Part shown: positions 1 to 6,176 of the stretch, one piece after another | Numbering within the stretch: position 1 is the first letter of the stretch | Layout: each line of letters begins with the position of its first letter | Assembly (NCBI GenBank): GCA_025997475.1 | Contig: BNUQ01000055.1 | Coordinates: forward strand, 1 to 12,894 | Source of the DNA: Planctomycetales bacterium | GTDB taxonomy: Bacteria; Planctomycetota; SZUA-567 | Length of the DNA: 12,894 bases | Reading direction: 5' to 3' | Made by a program: the position numbers and the translations under genes | The notes under the pieces: model-generated | What the model was told of the DNA's origin: nothing | Database searches by the model: none | The model's input: the letters and a program-made list of their open reading frames with translations, nothing else

Positions 1-260
1 GGCGAGCGAGTTGGTAGCCGGTAGTTTTTAGTTGTTAGTGGTGGAGTTTTTATGGGCAAATCCGCAAGCGCCCGCAAAGCGAATCTTTGACCGTCAAACT
101 CCACCGCTAAAAACTACCAACTACAAAAATTGCGGCGAGCGAGTTGGTAGCCGGTAGTTTTTAGTTGTTAGTGGTGGAGTTTTTATGGGCAAATCCGCAA
201 GCGCCCGCAAAGCGAATCTTTGACCGTCAAACTCCACCGCTAAAAACTACCAACTACAAA
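1..260. repeat. Tandem duplication (133-bp period) of a palindromic intergenic repeat
   Basis: Bases 1-127 recur, identical by eye, at 134-260. Each copy is an imperfect inverted repeat. The left arm contains GTAGTTTTTAG and GGTGGAGTTT (about 21-50 in copy 1). The right arm contains AAACTCCACCGCTAAAAACTAC (about 96-118, split here only by description). The arms enclose a core GCAAATCCGCAAGCG followed by CGCAAAGCGAAT. The same core with different arms recurs at 2597-2750 and 4433-4470, so this is one dispersed repeat family. No gene is seen here. The first copy starts at the window edge, so further copies may lie outside. The tail 261-305 is AT-rich (AATTCTTAATTTTTAATTC) and resembles the arms of the copy at 4384-4512. 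Confidence 0.85.
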
Positions 261-305
261 CTATCAACTGCTCTTCATCCGTAATTCTTAATTTTTAATT
301 CTTTC

Positions 306-1355
306 TCAGCCGTTGGTTTCCGCCGGTAAAATTTCCTTGCCCATCACCACGCTTAACCGCTCGATGCTGTCCGGCGAGAGTTCGCTCATCAGCGCCACGA
401 AATTCATATCGACCATTTTCAACGCCCTTTTCAACAAAAACGGCACCGGACTGCCGGGCTCGCAACCGTCGTAATAGGCAATCATTTTTTTCAGCGTTCG
501 CGCCACATCGCCGCGATTGCGAATTTTCCCCGCGCCGCCGCCCGTGTCGCCGACTTCGACGGCTTCGGCGTCAACTTCCGCGTCCGCGCCGGTCATTTCC
601 CGCCAGCGGCGGTCAACTTGTTGCGCGGTCTTTTTCAGCAAATTGGCGACCACGGACAAATCCGGCACCGGATTGTCGCCCGCTTTGTCCGCGAGGATTT
701 TGCCGATATGGTCGAACGTGTCGCGCGCGCGAAACAGCGTGTCCCGCAACGTCGCGACCGCGTCGGCGCCAACGTCCATAAACACGGCGTTAATCAACGT
801 TTCGTCGGGCGCGCCGGCGGCGGACGGCGGAATTTCACCGGCGACCGCCAATAAATCGCGCAAGGTAACTTTGCCGACCGCGCGGCTTTGCAACAGCACG
901 GCGTCGCGCAAATTGCCGGCAAAATTCAGCGAATCGTCAAACGCGCCGGGCGCCGCCGAAAGCGCGGCGAACGTGTTGAGCCGTTCGACTAAATCCGTCG
1001 GGTCGTCGGGGTCGGGCGTCGGGTAAAAATGGTCCCAGAGATTATCGACGTAATCGCCGACGACGGCTAAACCGGCGGCGTAACCGGCAAGTCCGTCGAT
1101 TTGCAATTCGGCGAGGGCGAGATAAACGGCGAGGCGCAAGTCGCGGGTGCGGGGGGCGAGCGCGAGACAGGCGTCGCGCAAGGCGCGCCAATCCGGCGGT
1201 TCGGCGTCGATGACGGCGTCGCCCATAACTTGCTGGGGCTTGCCGGCGGCGATGGCGGCGACGGCGAGAAATTTCGCATCGTATTCCAAATTTTCGCCCG
1301 CCGGTTTGTCGCCGACAAGCGGCGCGCAAAACGCGGAAAAGTCCAATTCTGACAT
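306..1355 (-). CDS. tssA: Type VI secretion system protein TssA (ImpA family)
   Basis: 349 residues, close to the roughly 345 of short TssA1-type proteins. In the cell TssA acts in the cytoplasm with the baseplate and the growing sheath of the type VI secretion contractile machine. The N-terminal ImpA domain (about 10-130) is recognisable from GDKPAGENLEYD near residue 15, the DWRALRDACLALAPRTRDLR stretch near 55-75, and AVYLALAELQIDGLAGYAAG followed by NLWDHFYPTPD. The C-terminal part has IRNRGDVARTLKKMIAYY and the EPGSPVPFLLKRA motif (about 300-315) typical of the TssA tail. The ATG at 1355 has only a weak GGAAC upstream. It lies 116 bp downstream of the waaC-like gene on the same strand, and no other T6SS gene is in the window. 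After its stop comes repeat DNA, so any partners lie off the left edge or elsewhere. Confidence 0.9.
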   Translation of the reverse strand: MSELDFSAFCAPLVGDKPAGENLEYDAKFLAVAAIAAGKPQQVMGDAVIDAEPPDWRALRDACLALAPRTRDLRLAVYLALAELQIDGLAGYAAGLAVVGDYVDNLWDHFYPTPDPDDPTDLVERLNTFAALSAAPGAFDDSLNFAGNLRDAVLLQSRAVGKVTLRDLLAVAGEIPPSAAGAPDETLINAVFMDVGADAVATLRDTLFRARDTFDHIGKILADKAGDNPVPDLSVVANLLKKTAQQVDRRWREMTGADAEVDAEAVEVGDTGGGAGKIRNRGDVARTLKKMIAYYDGCEPGSPVPFLLKRALKMVDMNFVALMSELSPDSIERLSVVMGKEILPAETNG

Positions 1356-1377
1356 TTTAAGTTTTGTTCCGTTGAGA

Positions 1378-1395
1378 CGGTCGGCAAGCCGACCG
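1378..1395. other. Perfect 8-bp inverted repeat between waaC-like gene and tssA
   Basis: CGGTCGGC, a two-base AA spacer, then GCCGACCG. It lies 23 bp upstream of the tssA start on the minus strand. It has no T-run on either side, so it does not look like an intrinsic terminator. An operator or an mRNA leader hairpin is possible but unproven. Confidence 0.35.
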
Positions 1396-1471
1396 GTGAG
1401 AATAGCGTTGCGTGATAATCGCCAAAATATACGAACGGTCGGGTAGTTGTCGAATCGCGCTTCGCGAATGT

Positions 1472-2518
1472 TTATTCGGTTGTGTTCACTTTTGGCAAAA
1501 GGTTGGCGGGCGAAGGCGCATCGTTAATTGCTCTTAACCATTCCGCAAATTCCGGCAACACGCGCTCCGGTTTTAAGTCCCACATCATCGCGCCGCGGCG
1601 TTGGCGCGTCGGCGGATGCGCGACGATATGCCGGTCGTTTTTTGTCGGCGGCGCGCCGCGGTCGGCGGAACTCGGACCGAACCAACTGAACGTCGGCTTG
1701 TTGAGCAACCACGCCAAATGGAGCGGGGCGCTGTCCGGTCCGGCGTAAGCCGTCGCGTAATTTAAGAGAACGATTAACTGCGCGACGTTTTCCGTGCGCG
1801 GCGCCCATTTGACGGCGTCGCCGAAAATTTTCCGCCACGCCGCAATTTTCGCCGCTTCGTCCGGTCCCCAAACGACGACCGGTTGCCAGCCGCGCGCGGC
1901 GCGCAGTAAAGCGGCGACATATTCGGGCGGCAACATTTTGGTTTCCCAACTCGTGCCGACGCCGCAAAGCAAGAGCGGTTTATCGGTCGCGAGTTCCGCC
2001 CGCCACGCGCCGATTGCCTGCCGGTCGGCGTCGGGAAAATGAAATTTTATCGGCGCGGTAAATTCGGCGGGAACGAACGGCGCGGCGAGTTCATTCGTGC
2101 GGGCGGCGATATGGGTTAGCGCGGGCGGCGGCGCGACCAATTCGTTATCCAGCCACGGCGCGAGTTCGCGGGCTTCGAGCGGGGCGCGGCGAAAACCGAT
2201 ACGCCTCTTGATGCCGGCGAGCCACGGCAAAATCGCGCTTTTGGTCAAGCCCTGCGCGTCGAGCGCGATGTCATAATTTTCGCTTTTGATTTCCCGCGCC
2301 AAGCGCCGCGCCCCGCGCCAATTTTTTTCTTCGCGCCGCCAGCGGTGAACGCGGTCAAGCCCCGGCACGGCGGCAAGCAAACCGGCGTGGCGCTCTTCGA
2401 TGACCCAGCCGATAAACGCCGTCGGGAAAAAGGCGCGCAAGCGAAAATATAGCGGCAAGGTCAGCGCCGCGTCGCCCAACGCCGAGAGGCGCACGATTAA
2501 AATGCGTGGCGGATTCAT
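1472..2518 (-). CDS. waaC: Glycosyltransferase family 9, LPS heptosyltransferase I-like
   Basis: 348 residues from the start chosen here. GT9 enzymes of this type transfer L-glycero-D-manno-heptose from the ADP-sugar to Kdo or heptose of the lipopolysaccharide inner core at the cytoplasmic face of the inner membrane. The N-terminus ILIVRLSALGDAALTLPL matches the WaaC-type start (xSxLGDxxxTLP) better than WaaF. GVGTSWETKMLPPEY (mid-protein) and GPDSAPLHLAWLLNKPTFSWFG (donor-site region, quoted in part: PDSAPLHLAW) are family hallmarks. The frame is open back to 2602, but those 28 codons lie in the palindromic repeat, and Met at 2518 directly precedes the conserved first beta-strand. No clear Shine-Dalgarno is seen at 2518. 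It may share a transcript with tssA, 116 bp downstream. The exact acceptor cannot be told from sequence alone. Confidence 0.85.
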   Translation of the reverse strand: MNPPRILIVRLSALGDAALTLPLYFRLRAFFPTAFIGWVIEERHAGLLAAVPGLDRVHRWRREEKNWRGARRLAREIKSENYDIALDAQGLTKSAILPWLAGIKRRIGFRRAPLEARELAPWLDNELVAPPPALTHIAARTNELAAPFVPAEFTAPIKFHFPDADRQAIGAWRAELATDKPLLLCGVGTSWETKMLPPEYVAALLRAARGWQPVVVWGPDEAAKIAAWRKIFGDAVKWAPRTENVAQLIVLLNYATAYAGPDSAPLHLAWLLNKPTFSWFGPSSADRGAPPTKNDRHIVAHPPTRQRRGAMMWDLKPERVLPEFAEWLRAINDAPSPANLLPKVNTTE

Positions 2519-2550
2519 TTTGTTTTTGTGAGGGAGCAATGAATAGTGCG

Positions 2551-2756
2551 CAGTTTTTAGTCGGTAGTTTTTAGTCGGTAGCGGTGGAATTTTTATCGGC
2601 AAATCCGCAAGCGTTCGCGAAGCGAATTTTTACCCATCAAACTCCGCAACTAAAAACTATCAACTACCGACTTCGGCAAATCCGCAAGCGTTCGCGAAGC
2701 GAATTTTTACCCATCAAACTCCGCAACTAAAAACTATCAACTACCGACTACCAACT
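2551..2756. repeat. Palindromic repeat, second copy, with internal 77-bp tandem duplication
   Basis: The left arm is CAGTTTTTAGTCGGTAGTTT and following (2551-2590). The core GGCAAATCCGCAAGCG (2598-2613) is followed by TTCGCGAAGCGAAT, and the right arm is CTAAAAACTATCAACTACCG (2650-2669). Core plus right arm is then repeated: 2597-2673 and 2674-2750 differ at about one position. The duplicated half has no second left arm. This spacer separates the divergent waaC-like gene and ilvE, so promoters of both must lie in or beside it. A TACAAT at 2771 is a possible -10 for ilvE, but no good -35 is seen. Confidence 0.8.
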
Positions 2757-2814
2757 CTCTCTACCGCTATTACAATGCGCTATTCCATTTGTCAGCACAT
2801 CAGAGGAGAAAAAA

Positions 2815-3900
2815 ATGGCTTTTGCCCTTGAACTGTATCCGGTCGTTTATTTCGCGCAATACAACCCCGCGACGCAACGCTGGGACGAACAATGGTTGGA
2901 AAACGACCGCTTGCCCTGCGCCGAATTGCAAAAATTGCCCGCCGCCGAAAAAGAAAAAATCCTGACCGCGCGCAACGCGATGCCGTTGCCGGGCATCAGT
3001 TACACCAGTCAATACGGCTACGGCGTTTTTGAGGGAATGAAAGCGTTTCCGAATAAAAACGGCGGTGTAACGTTATTCCGCCCCGACCGCAACGCCGCGC
3101 GTTTCGCCGACTCGATGCGCGGGATAAAGTCGCCGGTTTTTCCGGTCGAGCAATATCTGCAGGCGTCGGTCGAAACGGTGCGCCGCAACGCCGCGCTCGG
3201 CTACGTGCCGACGTATCGCGCGGAATGGGAGGCGGATAATTACGGCGACGGCGAGGCGGTCTATCTGCGCCCGTTTCTGAACAGCGAGGGCGCGATTGGC
3301 GTCGGCGTCACGCATCGCCCGTTCGTGGTCATCGGCGCGACGACGGTGTCGGGATATTTCAAAGGCGGCAACACCAAAGCCGTGACGACGGAAATGGTGC
3401 GGGCGATGCCGCGCGGCACCGGCGGCTTGAAATGTGCGGCGAATTACGTGATGTCGGCGCTCGCCAAACGCGAAGCCGAAGACGCCGGTTTTATGGAAGT
3501 GATTTTTCTCGACGGCTTGGAGCAGAAATTTTTGCAGGAAGGGTCGTCGTGCAACATTTTCGCGTATCTGAAAAACGGCACATTAGTTACGCCGGCGTTA
3601 GGCGACACGATTCTGCCCGGCATCACGCGCGCCAGCGTGATTGCCATCGCAAAAAGTTTCGGCGTGAAAGTCGAAGAGCGACCGGTAACGTTGGCGGAAA
3701 CGCTGATTAACGCGCAAGAGGTCTTTGTTACCGGCACGGCGGCGGGCGTAACGCCGATTGAGAGCATCACGCATTACGGTATGGAAAAGGTCTTTAACAA
3801 CCGCGCCGCCGGCGCGTTGGCGACCCGTTTGCAGAAAGAGTTAAAAGGTCTGCAATACGGCTTGTTGCCGGATAAATTCCAGTGGAATCTCGCGGTTTGA
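2815..3900 (+). CDS. ilvE: Branched-chain amino acid aminotransferase
   Basis: 361 residues, the length of the larger bacterial/eukaryotic-type BCATs. A PLP-dependent fold-type IV enzyme, it exchanges the amino group between glutamate and the keto acids of valine, leucine and isoleucine in the cytosol. Visible signatures are the substrate-side YGYGVFEGMKAF (about 67-79), YLRPF (about 148), and the PLP-lysine segment GGLKCAANYV, with Lys206 the predicted Schiff-base residue. Further on, LDGLEQKFLQEGSSCNIF (about 230) and VTGTAAGVTPIE (about 305) contain the phosphate-binding turn. The ATG has an excellent Shine-Dalgarno, AGAGGAG at 2802-2808, six bases upstream. It stands alone: no other ilv or leu gene is next to it, and it is followed 28 bp later by the tRNA-Ala promoter. 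Confidence 0.95.
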   Translation: MAFALELYPVVYFAQYNPATQRWDEQWLENDRLPCAELQKLPAAEKEKILTARNAMPLPGISYTSQYGYGVFEGMKAFPNKNGGVTLFRPDRNAARFADSMRGIKSPVFPVEQYLQASVETVRRNAALGYVPTYRAEWEADNYGDGEAVYLRPFLNSEGAIGVGVTHRPFVVIGATTVSGYFKGGNTKAVTTEMVRAMPRGTGGLKCAANYVMSALAKREAEDAGFMEVIFLDGLEQKFLQEGSSCNIFAYLKNGTLVTPALGDTILPGITRASVIAIAKSFGVKVEERPVTLAETLINAQEVFVTGTAAGVTPIESITHYGMEKVFNNRAAGALATRLQKELKGLQYGLLPDKFQWNLAV

Positions 3901-3927
3901 CGTGGCGCGTCGAACGCCGCGCGACTA

Positions 3928-3955
3928 TTGACAAACAGAAAAAAGACGCTAACTT
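3928..3955 (+). promoter_or_regulatory. Probable sigma70-type promoter of tRNA-Ala
   Basis: A perfect -35 TTGACA (3928-3933), a 16-bp spacer, then TAACTT (3950-3955) as a weak -10. The tRNA begins 26 bp downstream, a normal distance for a short 5' leader removed by RNase P. The -10 matches the consensus poorly (3 of 6), so the call rests on the -35 and position. Confidence 0.5.
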
Positions 3956-3981
3956 TCTCGCTTCTTTTGGCGACGAAAAAT

Positions 3982-4057
3982 GGGGCTGTAGCTCAGTTGG
4001 GAGAGCGCATCGTTCGCAATGATGAGGTCAGGGGTTCAACTCCCCTCAGCTCCACCA
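3982..4057 (+). tRNA. tRNA-Ala, anticodon CGC
   Basis: 76 nt including an encoded CCA (4055-4057). The acceptor stem GGGGCTG pairs with CAGCTCC (4047-4053); its third pair is G-T. The D arm is GCTCAGTTGGGAGAGC. The anticodon stem CATCG/TGATG holds the loop TTCGCAA, giving anticodon CGC at 4015-4017. The T arm is AGGGG-TTCAACT-CCCCT and the discriminator is A. A G-U pair at position 3:70 (G3984-T4051) is the known alanyl-tRNA synthetase identity element, which confirms Ala. It reads GCG, a codon used very heavily in this window's genes. Confidence 0.97.
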
Positions 4058-4067
4058 AAATAAGGAA

Positions 4068-4093
4068 CCGCCGGTTTTTCCGGCGGTTTTTTT
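4068..4093 (+). terminator. Rho-independent terminator after tRNA-Ala
   Basis: A 7-bp perfect GC stem CCGCCGG (4068-4074), loop TTTTT, CCGGCGG (4080-4086), followed by seven T (4087-4093). It starts 11 nt after the tRNA CCA end. It separates the tRNA from yidD, whose ATG is only 18 nt beyond the T-run. Confidence 0.93.
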
Positions 4094-4110
4094 GTGAATT
4101 TGGTGAAAAA

Positions 4111-4374
4111 ATGGCGACGAATTGGCGGCGAAAAATCGGGCGTTTGCCGGCGCGCGGCGCGGCGTGGTTGGTTACGTGGCTGTATCAGCGCGGCGTCGGG
4201 CGGCTATTGCCGAAAGTGTGCCTTTACGAGCCGTCGTGTAGCAACTATATGATTGAGGCGCTGACGAAGCACGGTTTGTTGAAAGGCGTCGGGTTGGGCT
4301 TGTGGCGGATTTGCCGCTGTCATCCGTTCGCGACCGGCGGCTACGACCCGGTGCCGGACGGCGCCGACGATTAA
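4111..4374 (+). CDS. yidD: Membrane protein insertion efficiency factor YidD
   Basis: 87 residues, the normal size of the family. YidD is a small inner-membrane-associated protein that helps YidC/Sec insert membrane proteins. Family features seen in order: an amphipathic/basic N-terminus ([13 protein letters not shown]), [12 protein letters not shown], the cysteine motif [15 protein letters not shown] (about 34-48), then the [19 protein letters not shown] block with the third conserved Cys, and the terminal GGYDPVPDG. The frame is open upstream to 3928, but that part runs through the tRNA and terminator, so ATG 4111 is the start. It has only a weak GGTG before it. In many bacteria yidD sits in rpmH-rnpA-yidD-yidC; here it stands alone behind a terminated tRNA, so how it is transcribed is unclear. 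Confidence 0.93.
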   Translation: MATNWRRKIGRLPARGAAWLVTWLYQRGVGRLLPKVCLYEPSCSNYMIEALTKHGLLKGVGLGLWRICRCHPFATGGYDPVPDGADD

Positions 4375-4383
4375 GCCGGCTTG

Positions 4384-4512
4384 GCGAACGGAATTACGAA
4401 TTACGAATTAAAAATTAAAAATGTGGAGTTTGATTAGCAAATTTGCAAACGCACGCGAAGCGAACCTGACAATTAAATTCCTCAATTTTTAATTTTTAAT
4501 TTGTAATTGCTC
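4384..4512. repeat. Palindromic repeat, third copy with AT-rich arms
   Basis: The left arm is AATTACGAATTAAAAATTAAA (approximately 4396-4416, abridged) followed by GTGGAGTTTGATTAGCAAAT. The right arm is AATTCCTCAATTTTTAATTT and following (to 4508). Between them is the family core GCAAATTTGCAAACGC followed by CGCGAAGCGAA (4436-4464). The core matches the copies at 1-260 and 2597-2750, while the arms have diverged but remain complementary to each other. It sits between yidD and the FlhB-like gene. Confidence 0.75.
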
Positions 4513-4529
4513 TTTCAACGGGCGGGGCG

Positions 4530-4823
4530 ATGAAACGCAATCAACGGCAATTGGCGGTCGCGTTGGGCTACAACGCCGATAAAAACGCGGTGCCGAAAGT
4601 GTTGGCGAAAGGCGCGGGCAAAGTCGCGGCGCGTATCCTCGAACTGGCGCGGGAAAACAACATTCCCATTCGCGAAGACGCCGACCTCGCGCAAGCGCTG
4701 GCGCAACTCGACCTCGGCGACTATATCCCGCCCGACCTCTATCCGGCGGTCGCCGAAGTCCTCGCCTACATCTACCGGCAGAACCAAAAACAGACCGCGC
4801 AAAAATTGCGGGGGAAAAATTAG
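4530..4823 (+). CDS. FlhB C-terminal-domain-like protein (FlhB2/YlqH type)
   Basis: 97 residues that match only the soluble C-terminal domain of the FlhB/YscU export-switch family: AVALGYNADKNAVPKVLAKG (1-27 region), VAARILELARENNIPIRED, and LDLGDYIPPDLYPAVAEVLA followed by YIYRQ. There are no membrane helices, and the NPTH autocleavage site found in full FlhB is absent; only the part after the site is represented. Such stand-alone proteins (YlqH in Bacillus and similar 'FlhB2' proteins elsewhere) are known beside flagellar or fliK-type genes, and their role in export switching is poorly defined. Here no flagellar gene is adjacent. The ATG follows a G-rich GGGCGGGG at 4520-4527. It supports the presence of a flagellum or other type III export apparatus elsewhere in the genome. 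It could also be a decayed relic of a full flhB. Confidence 0.85.
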   Translation: MKRNQRQLAVALGYNADKNAVPKVLAKGAGKVAARILELARENNIPIREDADLAQALAQLDLGDYIPPDLYPAVAEVLAYIYRQNQKQTAQKLRGKN

Positions 4824-4860
4824 GCGGATTTTAAGCGGTTTTCAATCGCGACGGTTCTAT

Positions 4861-5023
4861 TAGACCCGTTCGACAACCAATTCGCGGCAATTTTTCGGCT
4901 AATTTTCCGTCTCGCCGCGTCAAAATTCCTCGCAATACTCTCGGTATTGCTTCGTCATTTTTCCTTGCGAAACGAAAAATTAGACACGAAAATTTACTCG
5001 CTCTTGGTTATCGAACAGGTCTA
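4861..5023. mobile_element. 163-bp MITE, copy A
   Basis: Ends are TAGACCCGTTCGACAACC on the left and the inverse of TAGACCTGTTCGATAACC on the right. The whole element is a long imperfect palindrome with a central GCAATAC-TCTCG-GTATTGC (approximately 4932-4950). The reverse complement at 6360-6522 is the same length and differs at about nine positions with no gaps, by eye. The outermost TA at each end may be target-site duplication, which cannot be separated from the terminal repeat. It contains no coding capacity. The same terminal sequence occurs at the IS5-family end at 12546. Confidence 0.85.
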
Positions 5024-5030
5024 TTCAATA

Positions 5031-5070
5031 ATTCTCCGCGTCCTCCGCGCCTCCGGTGAGAAACAAAAAA
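5031..5070. repeat. Short dispersed repeat (CTCCGCGTCCTCCGCG type)
   Basis: ATTCTCCGCGTCCTCCGCGC followed by CTCCGGTGAGAAACAAAAA. A near-identical copy is at 8804-8840, and a diverged inverted copy at 8562-8592. It abuts MITE A (8 bp apart). No coding is evident. Confidence 0.65.
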
Positions 5071-5082
5071 TGGGAGGCAACT

Positions 5083-5433
5083 CTATCGCCATTTCGGCGC
5101 GCCGAGAATTTCCGCCAACACCACCGCGTCGCGGACGTTTTGCGGATTGCCGCGGAGCATCGCGGCGTAGCGATTGCCGGCGCGTAGCGGCGGCGTATCG
5201 GTCAAATCATTGGGCGCGTTCGGCGGCGGAGAGATTTTCATCGGCGCGTCCTGCTTGGCGCGGCGCTCTTGGCGTTGCGGTTTGATTGCCGGCGTTTCCG
5301 GCGCGGGGCGCGTGTTCTGCCGCAACTGCGCGGAGAGCGATTCCCACGCATCTTCCTCATCGTTCGCGACCGGTTGCCGTTTCACCGGCGGCGGCGCCAA
5401 CTCGCGCAAAAGGTCTTGCCAAAGTGAATTCAT
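5083..5433 (-). CDS. Small protein of unknown function
   Basis: 116 residues; I do not recognise it. It begins MNSLWQDLLRELAPPPV, then has a charged, Pro/Gln/Arg-rich and probably disordered middle (about 20-75). It ends with a more ordered-looking helix-rich block, LRAGNRYAAMLRGNPQNVRD followed by AVVLAEILGAPKWR. There is no signal peptide or membrane segment. The start is well supported: AAGGA lies six bases before the ATG. It faces away from tRNA-Ser, and the spacer 5434-5559 would hold both promoters. Its end lies just beyond a dispersed repeat and a MITE. The ordered C-terminal block would be the part to compare with other proteins. A chance ORF is unlikely given the ribosome site and length, but it cannot be ruled out. 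Confidence 0.6.
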   Translation of the reverse strand: MNSLWQDLLRELAPPPVKRQPVANDEEDAWESLSAQLRQNTRPAPETPAIKPQRQERRAKQDAPMKISPPPNAPNDLTDTPPLRAGNRYAAMLRGNPQNVRDAVVLAEILGAPKWR

Positions 5434-5509
5434 ATTTTGTCCTTAAAAAGTGAGCGGGGCGCAGTGTGCGGAAAACGTTCTCGCTGTCCACCGCTCCGAT
5501 TATCTTTTC

Positions 5510-5537
5510 TTGACGCGGCGGCGGCGTTTTATATTCT
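5510..5537 (+). promoter_or_regulatory. Probable promoter of tRNA-Ser
   Basis: A -35 TTGACG (5510-5515), then 16 bp and TATTCT (5532-5537). An overlapping better -10, TATATT at 5530, would give a short 14-bp spacer. The tRNA starts at 5560, about 15-20 bp after the expected transcription start. Confidence 0.45.
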
Positions 5538-5559
5538 CCGCTCGTTTGTGCCGTCACGC

Positions 5560-5649
5560 GGAGAGATGCCGGAGCGGTTGAACGGGCTTGCCCGGAAAGC
5601 AAGTAATGGGGTAACTCATTCCAGGGTTCGAATCCCTGTCTCTCCGCCA
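5560..5649 (+). tRNA. tRNA-Ser, anticodon GGA, with C33
   Basis: 90 nt including encoded CCA (5647-5649). The acceptor stem GGAGAGA pairs fully with TCTCTCC. The discriminator is G, as in tRNA-Ser. The anticodon stem CTTGC/GCAAG (5587-5591, 5599-5603) holds the loop CCGGAAA, so the anticodon is GGA at 5594-5596 and position 33 is C rather than the near-universal U. The long variable arm AATGGG-GTAA-CTCATT is a class II feature of Ser tRNAs. The T arm is CAGGG-TTCGAAT-CCCTG. It would read TCC and TCT. The nucleotidylyltransferase gene starts 17 nt after its end and may be co-transcribed. Confidence 0.95.
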
Positions 5650-5666
5650 CTTTTTATGGAGTAACC

Positions 5667-6176
5667 GTGTTATACGCCCCGATTGTAACCTTTGACGAAA
5701 TCGACCGTTTGCGCCCGACGTTGGGGAAAATCGTCGGCACTTCCGGCGGCTTCGACCCGCTTCACCCCGGACACGCCACGTGCATCGTCGAGTCGAAAAA
5801 ATACGGCGACACGTTGGTGGTCATCGTCAACGGCGACGCTTTTTTGCGGACGAAAAAGGGCAAGCCGTTTCAGGATTTGGCGACGCGGTGCCGGATTGTG
5901 TCGTGTTTGCGCGCCGTCGATTACGTTGTGCCGTTTGAAATTGAAAACGACCAGACGGTTTGCGAGGCGTTGCGGCGCTTGCGTCCGCATTATTTCACCA
6001 AAGGCGGCGACCGCACCGATTATACCAACATTCCCGAATGGGCGGTTTGTCAGGAATTCGGCATCGAAATCATCCCCCAAGTGGGCTTGAATAAAGAATG
6101 GAGCAGTTCGGACTTCCTGCGGGAATGGGGCGAATTCTGGGCGCAAAAAAAAACAGGCGTGAAAAATAGTCCGTGA
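5667..6176 (+). CDS. Cytidylyltransferase-fold nucleotidylyltransferase (RfaE2/HldE C-domain-like)
   Basis: 169 residues, the size of a stand-alone nucleotidyltransferase domain. It carries the signature GTSGGFDPLHPGHA with the HxGH motif at His33-His36, then GDTLVVIVNGDAFLRTKKGK (about 47-66), RAVDYVVPFE, and KGGDRTDYTNIPE, with WSSSDFLREW (about 145-154) in the place of the ISSTxxR signature. This is the arrangement of the HldE/RfaE adenylyltransferase domain, which makes ADP-heptose for LPS, and of related glycerol-3-phosphate or FAD-type enzymes. An LPS-heptose role would fit the heptosyltransferase in this window, but substrate is not decided by the motifs. The start is GTG, with GGAG (5658-5661) five bases upstream. 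The gene lies directly after tRNA-Ser, inside the segment bracketed by the two MITEs. Confidence 0.85.
   Translation: MLYAPIVTFDEIDRLRPTLGKIVGTSGGFDPLHPGHATCIVESKKYGDTLVVIVNGDAFLRTKKGKPFQDLATRCRIVSCLRAVDYVVPFEIENDQTVCEALRRLRPHYFTKGGDRTDYTNIPEWAVCQEFGIEIIPQVGLNKEWSSSDFLREWGEFWAQKKTGVKNSP

Noticed and set aside
1..260. CRISPR array
   Set aside because: Only two tandem units of 133 bp, internally palindromic and identical throughout; there are no short repeats with unique spacers and no cas genes.
2519..2602. 28-codon upstream extension of the heptosyltransferase
   Set aside because: These codons lie in the palindromic repeat and have no similarity to GT9 N-termini; Met at 2518 directly precedes the conserved strand.
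3928..4110. N-terminal extension of YidD across the tRNA and terminator
   Set aside because: The frame is open only by chance: it runs through the tRNA-Ala and the terminator stem, and YidD homology starts after ATG 4111.
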